NCBI GenBank assembly: GCA_945873305.1 | Contig: CAMCCX010000027.1 | Coordinates: 1 to 32,846, forward strand | DNA: 32,846 nucleotides | Direction: 5' to 3' | Source of the DNA: Akkermansia muciniphila | GTDB taxonomy: Bacteria; Verrucomicrobiota; Verrucomicrobiia; Verrucomicrobiales; Akkermansiaceae | Shown here: positions 1 to 10,830 of the stretch, one piece after another | Position numbering within the stretch: position 1 is the stretch's first letter | How the letters are laid out: every line of letters begins with the position of its first letter | Position numbers and translations under genes: made by a program | Notes under the pieces: generated by a model | Database searches by the model: none | What the model was told of the DNA's origin: nothing | The model's input: only the letters and a program-made list of their open reading frames with translations

Positions 1-91
1 GGTGGAGCGTCGAGCCGGTGGCCAGCGCGAGGCGGCCGGCGGCCCCGGCGTTGTGCGGGATCTCGGGCTCGATGAGGACGATGTGGAACAT
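1..91 (-). CDS. trmL: tRNA (cytidine(34)-2'-O)-methyltransferase TrmL, N-terminal part (runs off the window)
   Basis: The gene starts at the ATG complementary to 89-91 and runs off the left edge, so only the first 30 residues are visible. They read MFHIVLIEPEIPHNAG and continue with a GRLALATGSTLH stretch. This matches the start of the SPOUT-class TrmL family, where E. coli has an EPEIPPNTGNI-type beginning. The family 2'-O-methylates the wobble nucleotide of certain leucine tRNAs using S-adenosylmethionine. The ATG lies 10 bases after the stop of the upstream membrane protein on the same strand, so the two are probably co-transcribed. The catalytic knot domain is outside the window, so the assignment rests on the N-terminal signature alone. 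Confidence 0.8.
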   Translation of the reverse strand, partial: MFHIVLIEPEIPHNAGAAGRLALATGSTLH

Positions 92-101
92 GGCGGCGCT
101 G

Positions 102-740
102 TTACGAGGGCTCCCGGCGTCTCGCCAAGGTGATGGACAGGCCGAGAATGCCGATGAAAATCAGATAGAACGCGAGCAGTTCCAGATAGCTTTTGCAGAT
201 CCTCGGAACTTCCGGGGAGAAGGCGGCGCCGAGCGTGGCCTTCCAAAACCGGGCGCTGCCGATGACGTGGTTGAACACGTAAATGATGAGCAGTGCCGAG
301 CCGATGAGCCCCGAGCCGGCATGATTTCCCATGGTGGAGAAGAAATGAAACATGACCCGCCGGTGGCGATAGATGGTGACGAACGCGTATAACAGGATGC
401 CCCCGACGACCCATCCTTCCGGAAAGTTGATGCCCATGATTCCGGAAATGAAGTCGTCGATCTCGCCGACGAAGGCGGCGAGCAGTCCTAACGCAAGAAC
501 CCGGCAGACCGCGCGGTTGGGGCCGGCGTGGGTGGACGCGCCGAGGATCACGGCGGCGGCGGCGGCGAGCAGAAACGCCTGCAGCAGCTCAACCGTGCCG
601 CGCTCGATGGGCACCGAAGGCCGGTTGGGCAGCCAGGCGGGCAGCAAAATGGCCACCGAGCCTCCACAGATCAGGACCACCCGCAGGAGGGTGCCGGACC
701 AGGATGAGTTTCGCTGCGGTTTGAGATTTTCGCCGGACAT
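102..740 (-). CDS. Hypothetical multi-pass membrane protein
   Basis: This 212-residue protein is not recognised as a named family. It has about six hydrophobic segments, near residues 19-37, 51-69, 79-97, 110-125, 142-160 and 186-205, separated by short polar loops. One acidic loop, GEIDDFISG, lies around residues 92-100. The ATG at 740 was chosen over a longer reading because AGGA lies about ten bases upstream and the extra N-terminal residues look non-coding. It sits between recQ (62 bases upstream) and trmL (10 bases downstream) on the same strand and is probably in their operon. Function unknown; an inner-membrane location is inferred from composition. Confidence 0.7.
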   Translation of the reverse strand: MSGENLKPQRNSSWSGTLLRVVLICGGSVAILLPAWLPNRPSVPIERGTVELLQAFLLAAAAAVILGASTHAGPNRAVCRVLALGLLAAFVGEIDDFISGIMGINFPEGWVVGGILLYAFVTIYRHRRVMFHFFSTMGNHAGSGLIGSALLIIYVFNHVIGSARFWKATLGAAFSPEVPRICKSYLELLAFYLIFIGILGLSITLARRREPS

Positions 741-802
741 CGGCCCGTTTCCTAAGAGTTTGGGCGCTTGCATGCAAGACTGATGCGGGTCTGGGGCGGG
801 TT

Positions 803-2986
803 TCACCCGGCGGTCTCCAGCCGGGCCGAGATCGCCCGGAAAAGCCGGAGCTTGCCGTAGCTGATGCGGCCTTCGAGTTGTTCGAACACCGGTTTGAGCG
901 AGGCTTCGTCATAGCCGTCGAGGGCGGCTTGCATCTGTTGTTCCTCGGCGGCGGTGTAGAAGGCGCGCGGATCGAGCGGCTCGCCGTTTTCGATGGCTTG
1001 GGCGAGGTGGTTCTCGATGGTGGTCTCGGCGAGGCTGCGGGTTTCCGCGATCTGGGCGATGGAATTGCCGCTTTTCCAGAGTTCGAGTGTGAGCTGGGCG
1101 GTGCTGTTGAGAATCCCCGGCCCGCGGGGTTTGGGATCGGGGGCGGCGGCGGGTGCGAGCGGGGCGAATTCCTGCGGCGGGTTTTCTGACAGCCAGTCGT
1201 GGATCGCGGCGAGAAACGCCTCGCCATAGTCCTCGCGCTTTTTCTCGCCGACGCCGGGGATGCGGAGCAGCGCGGCGGCGTCTCGCGGATAGTCGCGGCT
1301 GAAATGGCGGACCGTCACGTCGGAAAAAACCACGTATGGCGGCACGTTGCGGGCGTCTGCCAGCTCTTTGCGCAAGGCGCGCAGTTTTTCAAACAGACCG
1401 GGGTCGCAGGGGATGTCGCCGGTGCGGACGGCCTTCGCTTTGGGCATGCTGAGGGCGCGGGTGAGCATGACGGTCTCGCGCTTTTTCAGGGTGTCGATGC
1501 CGAGCTGGCTGACGCTGACGGTGGGGAACTTGTCCGCGCTCGCGGCTAACAAGCCGAGCCGTTGCAACTGCCTGCCGAGGTCCACCCAATACGGCCGCGG
1601 CTGGTCCTTGCCGATGCCGTGGGTGGTGAGCGCGTCGTGTTTCCAGCGCAGGATTTTCTCCGACAGGCCGCCGGTGAGGACTTCCGAAACGTGGTTGAGG
1701 CCGACGCTGAAATTCCCGGCCTGGCGAATGCGGAGGACGCAACTGAGGAGTTTCTGGACATCCGTGGTGGCGTCCCATTTCTCGCGCGGATGAAGGCAGT
1801 GGTCGCAGCCGCCGCAGTTTTCCGCAGGCCAGATTTCGCCGAAATAACCGAGCAGGCCGATGCGGCGGCAGGCGTCGTTCTCGGCGAAATGGGTCATTTG
1901 GTCGAGCTGGCGGTGGGCGACGTTGCGGGCTTGTTCGTCGGGGATTTCCTCGAGGAACTTGAGCAGTTTCATCACGTCGCCTCGGGAGAACAGCAGCAGG
2001 CAGTCGGCGGGCAGCCCGTCGCGGCCGGCGCGGCCGGTTTCCTGATAGTAGCCCTCGATGTTTTTCGGCAGGTCGGCGTGGATGACGTAGCGGACGTTGG
2101 GTTTGTTGATGCCCATGCCGAAGGCGACGGTGGCGCAGACGATCTTGGCTTCGTCGCGGAGGAAGGCGTCTTGGTTTTTCGCGCGCTCCGCCGGATCGAG
2201 CCCGGCATGATAGGCGACGGCGGAGAATCCCTGCGCCCGCAGCGTGGCGGCGAGGGCCTCGGTGCTTTTCCGGGACTGGCAGTAAACGATGCCGGATTCC
2301 TCGGGCCGGGCGCTGGCGAAGTTGCAAACCTGCGCCGCCGCACCAGACTTGGCGACGACCTGATATTTCAAATTCGGCCGGTTGAAGCTCGCGAGAAAGA
2401 CCTCCGGATCGCGGAGTTCGAGTTGTTTGACGATGTCCTCGCGCACGAGCTCGGTGGCGGTGGCGGTGAGGGCGAGCACCGGAATGTCAGGAATCAGCTG
2501 CCGCACTTCCTTGAGCCGGCGGTATTCCGGGCGGAAATCGTGGCCCCACTCGCTGATGCAGTGCGCCTCGTCCACCGCCAGCGCGGCGATTTTCCAGCCC
2601 TTCAGGCACGCCAGGAAATCCGGCAGCATCAGCCGCTCCGGCGCGACGTAGAGCAGTTGGTATTCGCCCGCGTCGAGCCCGTCGAGCCGCCGCCGCGCCT
2701 CAGCGCCGTCCAGCGACGAGTTGAGAAACGTCGCCGCCACGCCGCTGGCTTCGAGCTGGTCCACCTGGTCCTTCATCAGCGCGATGAGTGGCGAGACGAC
2801 CACGGTTAGGCCGTCGCGGACGAGTGCGGGCAACTGATAGCAAAGGCTTTTTCCAGCACCGGTGGGAAGAATGGCCACCGCGTCGCGGCCCTCCAGCGAG
2901 GCTTCCATGATCTCCCGCTGCAGCGGGCGGAATTCGTCATAACCGAAGGTTTGCTTGAGGCGGCTGGATAACAGTTGCAGGCTCAT
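803..2986 (-). CDS. recQ: ATP-dependent DNA helicase RecQ
   Basis: RecQ is a 3'-5' superfamily 2 helicase acting in recombination and stalled-fork repair. From the ATG at 2986 it has 727 residues. The order is: a Q-motif-like FRPLQ region; Walker A PTGAGKS near residues 41-47; DEAH near 139-142; the TATA motif ALTATAT; helicase motif VI QETGRAGRDG; and a zinc-binding cluster with a first Cys before the CGGCDHC group. A winged-helix RQC region and an HRDC domain with a GVGEKKREDYG turn follow. The last ~100 residues form a helix-turn-helix-like tail (IAQIAETRSLAETTIENHL), as in long bacterial RecQ proteins. A TTG at 3022 could extend the N-terminus by 12 residues, but homology begins at the ATG. 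It appears to head an operon with the membrane protein and trmL. Confidence 0.97.
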   Translation of the reverse strand: MSLQLLSSRLKQTFGYDEFRPLQREIMEASLEGRDAVAILPTGAGKSLCYQLPALVRDGLTVVVSPLIALMKDQVDQLEASGVAATFLNSSLDGAEARRRLDGLDAGEYQLLYVAPERLMLPDFLACLKGWKIAALAVDEAHCISEWGHDFRPEYRRLKEVRQLIPDIPVLALTATATELVREDIVKQLELRDPEVFLASFNRPNLKYQVVAKSGAAAQVCNFASARPEESGIVYCQSRKSTEALAATLRAQGFSAVAYHAGLDPAERAKNQDAFLRDEAKIVCATVAFGMGINKPNVRYVIHADLPKNIEGYYQETGRAGRDGLPADCLLLFSRGDVMKLLKFLEEIPDEQARNVAHRQLDQMTHFAENDACRRIGLLGYFGEIWPAENCGGCDHCLHPREKWDATTDVQKLLSCVLRIRQAGNFSVGLNHVSEVLTGGLSEKILRWKHDALTTHGIGKDQPRPYWVDLGRQLQRLGLLAASADKFPTVSVSQLGIDTLKKRETVMLTRALSMPKAKAVRTGDIPCDPGLFEKLRALRKELADARNVPPYVVFSDVTVRHFSRDYPRDAAALLRIPGVGEKKREDYGEAFLAAIHDWLSENPPQEFAPLAPAAAPDPKPRGPGILNSTAQLTLELWKSGNSIAQIAETRSLAETTIENHLAQAIENGEPLDPRAFYTAAEEQQMQAALDGYDEASLKPVFEQLEGRISYGKLRLFRAISARLETAG

Positions 2987-3091
2987 GGCATCAGTTGAAG
3001 CGTGATCGTTTGAACAGGTCAAGTTGGAATTGGCGCGGACCGCGGCGATAATTGATGTTGATATTCAGAGCTGCCCCATAAAAATCCGTCC

Positions 3092-3583
3092 ATGACTCAT
3101 GAGGAGCGGGCGTCACTGATCAAGAAAATCCTTTTTCTGGGTGTTGTGATCGCGATCGCGGCGGGTGTTTGGATTTATCAGAAACCCGTTGCCGCCCCGC
3201 CGCAGGTGAAGGCGGAGGAAAAGGTCGTCACGGAGAGTCCGGAAAACGGACTTGCGATCATCCACTATCACCTGCCCGGCGACCCGGCCAGCGAGCAGCT
3301 CGCCGACATCTTGAACCGGATTCAGAGGAAATACGGCAAGCTCGTGATCATCAGCCGGGCTGATTTCAAACTCCATCCGGAGGCCGCGAAGGCCGATGGC
3401 GTGACCCGGCCGCCCCATGTGATCATGATCTCCGGCAAGGAAAAGGCCTTCGAATTCCAAGGCCTGTGGAGCCAGGCCCGAGTGGAGCAAAAAGTGGACG
3501 AGATCCTCCGCGGGCTCAAGCGCGTGGGCAAGGACTGGCGGCCGGTGGTGCCCGGAATGACGCCCGCGGCCGGCAAGAGATAA
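3092..3583 (+). CDS. Membrane-anchored thioredoxin-fold-like protein without CxxC
   Basis: A 163-residue protein with one N-terminal membrane anchor (about residues 11-30) after a short basic start. This gives a predicted topology with the body outside the cytoplasm. The body contains LAIIHYHLPGDPASEQLADIL, then KYGKLVIISRADFKLHPEAAK, then a PPHVIMI strand. That pattern resembles a thioredoxin-like fold with a cis-proline type segment, but there is no cysteine pair, so disulfide chemistry is not expected. The gene is divergent from recQ, with 105 bases between start codons. No strong ribosome-binding site is visible before the ATG. The fold is inferred from pattern; function unknown. Confidence 0.7.
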   Translation: MTHEERASLIKKILFLGVVIAIAAGVWIYQKPVAAPPQVKAEEKVVTESPENGLAIIHYHLPGDPASEQLADILNRIQRKYGKLVIISRADFKLHPEAAKADGVTRPPHVIMISGKEKAFEFQGLWSQARVEQKVDEILRGLKRVGKDWRPVVPGMTPAAGKR

Positions 3584-3605
3584 CGGCTCCGGGCAACACC
3601 GGCCG

Positions 3606-3833
3606 TCAGGTCTGACGGGGAATCGGGCGGATTTCCACGTAGTAAGCCAGGGCGCTGGTATGGGGACCCACAGACCGGATCCCGAAGCGTTTTGATAGAT
3701 ATAATGGGAGCGCGGTGATGACCCGGCCCGACGTGCTGAATCCTCCAAAGCGCAAGGGCTTATTTAAGGCGGGCGTATCATCAGGGTCGATAAATCGAGT
3801 GACTCGTGACTTATTAGAATCACCGTCTTCCAT
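3606..3833 (-). pseudogene. Possible gene remnant or small ORF, pilin-like C-terminal tail
   Basis: The 371-base interval 3584-3954 has no other gene. On the minus strand an open frame ends at TGA 3606-3608. It can start at the ATG at 3833 (75 residues) or at 3872. It contains GRVITALPLYLSKRFGIRS followed by TSALAYYVEIRPIPR, which reads like real protein with balanced codon use. The end resembles, from memory only, the C-terminal strands of Verru_Chthon cassette pilin-like proteins. If so, the prepilin N-terminus is absent and this is a fragment. It is antisense to and upstream of the autotransporter, and could also be chance. Confidence 0.3.
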
Positions 3834-3954
3834 GTGAGAATGGAATGACGAGCCTCTTTTTTCTTGAATCATTCAGTTGTCTAGTTCATATGCGTAATCG
3901 GTTAATTGACAAAAAACCAATTTACCAATTCCTAACAATAACAAAAAGCGAACT

Positions 3955-6900
3955 ATGAAACCGAAATTCCGAGTCTTTCTGCGTAAAAGCCTCCCCGCCC
4001 TGATTATAATTCCCGCGATGACACAAATGGCGCAAGCGGCTCCCATCGTCACCGCGCCCAACGGCAGCTTGATCGTCACTCCCGCGGACAACGGAGCGAA
4101 CCACATCATTGCGAACGGCGGCGTCTCGCCGATCGTGGAGATCAACCCCCTCACGATCCTTTCTGCGGACGGTGGCACCAATGGAATCAGCATCGCCGCG
4201 GCGGGCTATTTCGACCCCGCATTCGACCCCGCCAACCCAAGTGTTTTGTCCCAGATCCTGGGCGTTCGCAACCTTGGCTTCATCACCGGCGCCAACAACG
4301 GCCTGAATGCTACCGGCCAAACCATCACTTTCCACAACGCCGGCACGCTCACCGCTTTGGGCTCCAACGGCGTTGTCCTGCTGGGCAACGGCTCGGTGAT
4401 TGCCAACTCCGGAACCCTTAGCGGGGTTGATGGCGGCATTTCATCTCCTCTCTCCAACAATGTGTTGGTCCATAATACCGGCCTCATCGACGGCGACACG
4501 GACAATGACTTGCTCGGCAGCGGCATCGTTCTCCAGGACGGCGCGGTCATCGTCAATACCCTCGGCTCCATCACCGGGGCTGTGGACGGCATCCAGGTCC
4601 GCGATAACGGCAGCATCACGAACGCTCTCGGAGCGTCCATCATTGGTGACGATGATCTCTCAGGGGCCGGCAACGGAATCACCTTCCGCGATGACACGAC
4701 GCCGCTTAACACCGTTGCCGACATTCTCAACAAAGGCGGCATCACCGGCTTTAACGGCGCGAGCGTCGGCAATGGCGTGACGGTCCACAACCTGACCTCG
4801 TTCGATACTTTCGGCCCCATCGATGGCGGTGACATCACCGGTGCCGCCGACGGCATCGTTGGCGGATCTAACCTGACGGTCCGCAACGAGTTTCTCAGCA
4901 CGATCACCGGCACCACCGACGACGGTGTCGACGCCGGCGACTCTTTGTTGCTCGACAACCTCGGCAGCATCGCGGGCGGTCACCGCGGCGTGGAAGCTGA
5001 CGATGATGCCGAGATCTTCAATACCGGCGGCGGCACGATCACCGGCACGAACGGCGACGGGGTGAACGTGGACAACAACGGAGACATTACCAACGGCCCC
5101 GGGGCAACGATTTCCTCGGCCACCGAAGATGCGGTGGATCTGAACTACGGTTTCGTCGACAACGAAGGCACGCTCACCGGCGGTGCGGGGCTGGGTGACA
5201 ACGGCATCGAAGTCGACGGCGGCGGCGCGACCACCATCTCCAACACCGGAGGCATTTCCGCCTTCCAAGGCATCGCCATCAGCGGAGTCGCCATCGACTC
5301 GGTCACCAACAGCGGCACGATCACCGGCACCGGCGGCGTGGCCGTCACCACGGGCGATGGCGACGATGATGTGTTCCTTGACCTCGGATCGATCGTCACT
5401 GGATCGATCGACGGAGAAGCGGGAGCCGATTTCCTCACCTTTACGGATGGCAAGACCGTGCCACTCGGCATCAGCAACGAAGTGCATGGCAATGTCACCA
5501 TGGAGGAGATCTTCAAAGAAGGGACCGGCACCGCCTTCATCGGCACCAGCGGCGATCCGCTCCACACGGTTCTGACAGACACCATCAACTTGAATTCCGG
5601 CGGGCTTTACATCAATGGCACGGTTGATGGCATCCTTGCCGCCCAAACGACGATCTTTCACAACGGCACCGGCCTCGGCGGCACCGGAACGTGGGATGCC
5701 AACATTATCCTCGGCGTGGCGGGCGCCGGCATCAGTGCTGGCGCGACGCCGATCGACATCGACGATGGGGTCGAACCGCTTGACTCGATTGGCACGCTCG
5801 ACATCACGGGTGATGTCACCCACACCGCGGGCTCGTTCATCCGGTTCGACGTCGCGCCCCAGACCGCCCTCACTAACATTGATAGCAGCGATCTGATCAA
5901 TCAGTTCGGCGTCGGTAATGTTTATGATGTCAATGGAGCGGCCATCCGTATTTCGCCGACCAACATTAACAAAGTTATCAACAACGGCACATACACCATC
6001 GTGGACAGCGACGAGGCCATCGCTAACTTTAATCCGTTGGCAGCGGTTGGAGTGCAGTTTAACGACAATGTGGACGACGACGGACCGTTCTTCGCGAACC
6101 AAACCGGCTCGAACAACCTGAATCCCGTGCTGGTATCCGAATTCACCGAGCTGGGTCTCGCCGACTCAGGCACCAACCTGGTCGTCACCATCGAGCACAA
6201 CTTCTCGGATCTTGACGGGCTGACGTCCAACGAGTCTTCGTTAGGCGAGGCGATTGACCAATCGATCGGCTCCACAAATGACGACGTGCAGGACTTCATC
6301 GCCGCGCTGGACTATTCGGACCTTTCCACGGTTCAGGAAACCCTCGCAAGCCTGAGTCCGGACGGTTACCTGGCCCAAGGCGTTGCGGTGGCGAACAGCA
6401 ACTACCGTCTGCATCGCATGACGCAGGAGCATTTGGCCGCAATCCGTCGCGGCGGAGTGGTCGTCACCACGCCGGGCCCGCAAGATGCCAAGGGCGTGAT
6501 TTCCGCTCCGACCACAAAAACCAGCTCTGCCAATGCCAACGTCTGGGGTGCCTACTCGCATGACTGGCAGGACTACAGCGGAGATGGCTCTGTGAGCGAC
6601 TTCGATGGTGACACCGGTGCTTTCACCGCCGGCTTCGACTGGCGGGTGGCTCCGGCGTGGGTTTTGGGCATCGTGCTTGATGGCTCCTCAAGCGACTTCG
6701 ACGGGGATAACGGCGGCTCGGAAGTGGACAGCTTCCGCGGCGCGGTTTATGGCACTTGGGGCGAGCCGATGGGGCTCTATTCCGACTTCCTCCTCGGCTT
6801 TGGCTCTCACGACATGGACTTGTCCCGCAGCTTCGGCGGTATCTTGTCGGGCTTGGACGGTGACGGCAGCGCTGATGCCAGCAGCGTCCAGGCGCTGTGG

Positions 6901-7338
6901 ACGATGGGCTACAGCATGGGCAACGACAGTTTCAAGCACGGCCCGTTCGCCGGTCTTGAGTACCAAAACGTGGACGTCGACAGCTTCGAGGAAAGCGGCC
7001 CGCTGCCCTTATCGGTGGATAGTTATGATGTCGATTCGTTGCGCGCCCTGATTGGCTATCGTCTGGATGCCACTTATGACAAGGTCCGTCCGTATGCGTC
7101 GATCGCCTACGCCCATGAGTTTGAAGACGACGAAATCGATGCCGAGGCGGACTTCGCGGGGAATTCCTTCTCCGTGAATGGACCCGCGCAAGGCTCAGCG
7201 ATCCTGCTCACCGCGGGTGTCGGCTTCTCGCTGTCTGAGCGGCTGTCGATGGATGTTGGCTACCGCGGCGAAATCTCGGTCGAGGATGAAGGACTCGACA
7301 GTCACGGTGGTTCCATCGGTCTGAACTATTCGTTCTGA
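3955..7338 (+). CDS. Type V autotransporter with repetitive beta-helix passenger
   Basis: A 1127-residue outer-membrane protein. A signal peptide covers about residues 1-28: basic start, hydrophobic PALIIIPA core, AQA cleavage site. The passenger (about 30-850) is built of degenerate short repeats around N-x-G-x-I-T-G and D-G-I, as in right-handed beta-helix adhesins. It includes a haemolysin-like stretch (GDGDDDVF, then GEAGADFLTF). The region from about residue 861 to the end is an autotransporter beta-barrel (VWGAYSHDWQDYSG, later LSMDVGYRGEISVED) ending in GLNYSF, the C-terminal aromatic signature of outer-membrane barrels. The protein is strongly acidic (Asp/Gly/Asn-rich). The ATG lies in an A-rich leader without a clear Shine-Dalgarno. 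A TTGACA box is at 3906-3911 but no convincing -10 box. Likely a surface adhesin; substrate unknown. Confidence 0.92.
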   Translation: MKPKFRVFLRKSLPALIIIPAMTQMAQAAPIVTAPNGSLIVTPADNGANHIIANGGVSPIVEINPLTILSADGGTNGISIAAAGYFDPAFDPANPSVLSQILGVRNLGFITGANNGLNATGQTITFHNAGTLTALGSNGVVLLGNGSVIANSGTLSGVDGGISSPLSNNVLVHNTGLIDGDTDNDLLGSGIVLQDGAVIVNTLGSITGAVDGIQVRDNGSITNALGASIIGDDDLSGAGNGITFRDDTTPLNTVADILNKGGITGFNGASVGNGVTVHNLTSFDTFGPIDGGDITGAADGIVGGSNLTVRNEFLSTITGTTDDGVDAGDSLLLDNLGSIAGGHRGVEADDDAEIFNTGGGTITGTNGDGVNVDNNGDITNGPGATISSATEDAVDLNYGFVDNEGTLTGGAGLGDNGIEVDGGGATTISNTGGISAFQGIAISGVAIDSVTNSGTITGTGGVAVTTGDGDDDVFLDLGSIVTGSIDGEAGADFLTFTDGKTVPLGISNEVHGNVTMEEIFKEGTGTAFIGTSGDPLHTVLTDTINLNSGGLYINGTVDGILAAQTTIFHNGTGLGGTGTWDANIILGVAGAGISAGATPIDIDDGVEPLDSIGTLDITGDVTHTAGSFIRFDVAPQTALTNIDSSDLINQFGVGNVYDVNGAAIRISPTNINKVINNGTYTIVDSDEAIANFNPLAAVGVQFNDNVDDDGPFFANQTGSNNLNPVLVSEFTELGLADSGTNLVVTIEHNFSDLDGLTSNESSLGEAIDQSIGSTNDDVQDFIAALDYSDLSTVQETLASLSPDGYLAQGVAVANSNYRLHRMTQEHLAAIRRGGVVVTTPGPQDAKGVISAPTTKTSSANANVWGAYSHDWQDYSGDGSVSDFDGDTGAFTAGFDWRVAPAWVLGIVLDGSSSDFDGDNGGSEVDSFRGAVYGTWGEPMGLYSDFLLGFGSHDMDLSRSFGGILSGLDGDGSADASSVQALWTMGYSMGNDSFKHGPFAGLEYQNVDVDSFEESGPLPLSVDSYDVDSLRALIGYRLDATYDKVRPYASIAYAHEFEDDEIDAEADFAGNSFSVNGPAQGSAILLTAGVGFSLSERLSMDVGYRGEISVEDEGLDSHGGSIGLNYSF

Positions 7339-7370
7339 TCGAGCGTGTTTTGTGTATTGGTTATTGAGTT

Positions 7371-7402
7371 AGCCGCCGCCCTTGAACGGGCGGCGGCTTT
7401 TT
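7371..7402 (+). terminator. Rho-independent terminator after the autotransporter gene
   Basis: An 11-bp perfect GC-rich stem (AGCCGCCGCCC at 7371-7381 with GGGCGGCGGCT at 7388-7398) closes a six-base TTGAAC loop and runs into a five-T tract. It starts 32 bases after the autotransporter stop, so it should end that transcript before carB. Confidence 0.95.
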
Positions 7403-7524
7403 GTTGTGACGCGCTTCCGGAATCTTCCATCTTCGCCACATCCCACCCTTTACAAGACCGGTGATCCCTGCCACACACCTCGAAATTTAGCCGCCCGGCG
7501 GCCTCTCCCGAACCTTTTCACACC

Positions 7525-10719
<3,195 letters not shown>

Positions 10720-10736
10720 GCGGCGGGCCGTCTTGG

Positions 10737-10827
10737 TTGCTCCTAAATTTTTTGAAATTAGGAATTGAGTTGAATTCCTAGGCGGTTGCTCCTAATTTGC
10801 TCCTAGTTTTCCAAAACTTAGGAGCAA
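10737..10827. repeat. 91-bp MITE-like segment with terminal inverted repeats
   Basis: The carB-fic gap is AT-rich and highly structured. Its ends are 15-base inverted repeats: TTGCTCCTAAATTTT at 10737-10751 and the complement of TTGCTCCTAAGTTTT at 10813-10827 (14 of 15 match). The 9-mer TTGCTCCTA occurs three times directly (10737, 10786, 10797) and once inverted (10819-10827). Inside, AGGAATT (10760-10766) pairs with AATTCCT (10773-10779), competing with pairing of TCCTAA (10741-10746) and TTAGGA (10758-10763). No target-site duplication is visible. It may be a small non-autonomous element or a multi-site operator for fic. Confidence 0.6.
10799..10825 (+). promoter_or_regulatory. Hairpin enclosing the fic ribosome-binding site
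   Basis: GCTCCTAGTTTT (10799-10810) pairs with AAAACTTAGGAGC (10813-10825) with one bulged base and a two-base loop. The purine-rich TAGGAG at 10819-10824, six bases before the fic ATG, is the likely Shine-Dalgarno and lies within the 3' arm. In RNA this stem would hide the ribosome-binding site. In DNA the repeats could bind a regulator. Confidence 0.5.
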
Positions 10828-10830
10828 TTC

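Noticed and set aside
116-126. GGCGTCTCGCC near the end of the membrane-protein gene as another copy of the ispG/alaS REP family.
   Set aside because: Only 11 bases match and they fall in coding sequence; four-base arms are expected by chance in GC-rich DNA.
1562-2809. Long plus-strand open frame opposite recQ, and similar long antisense frames opposite the autotransporter (4660-6102), carB (8956-9861), the photolyase-related gene (13362-14318) and the HPD gene (18243-19622).
   Set aside because: They are shadows of high-GC coding sequence: biased, repetitive composition, no recognisable motifs, and full overlap with well-supported genes.
3906-3938. Promoter for the autotransporter based on TTGACA at 3906-3911.
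   Set aside because: No -10-like box at 16-18 bases; the nearest candidate is 21 bases away, so it is mentioned only in the gene entry.
4400-5400. Repeated short motifs in the autotransporter passenger as a possible CRISPR-like or tandem array.
   Set aside because: The repeats are degenerate at DNA level, in frame, and explained by beta-helix protein repeats; no constant spacer or repeat length.
10737-10763. Intrinsic terminator for carB from TCCTAA/TTAGGA.
   Set aside because: The stem is short and AT-rich, and no T run follows the 3' arm. The segment is better described as part of the 91-bp inverted-repeat element.
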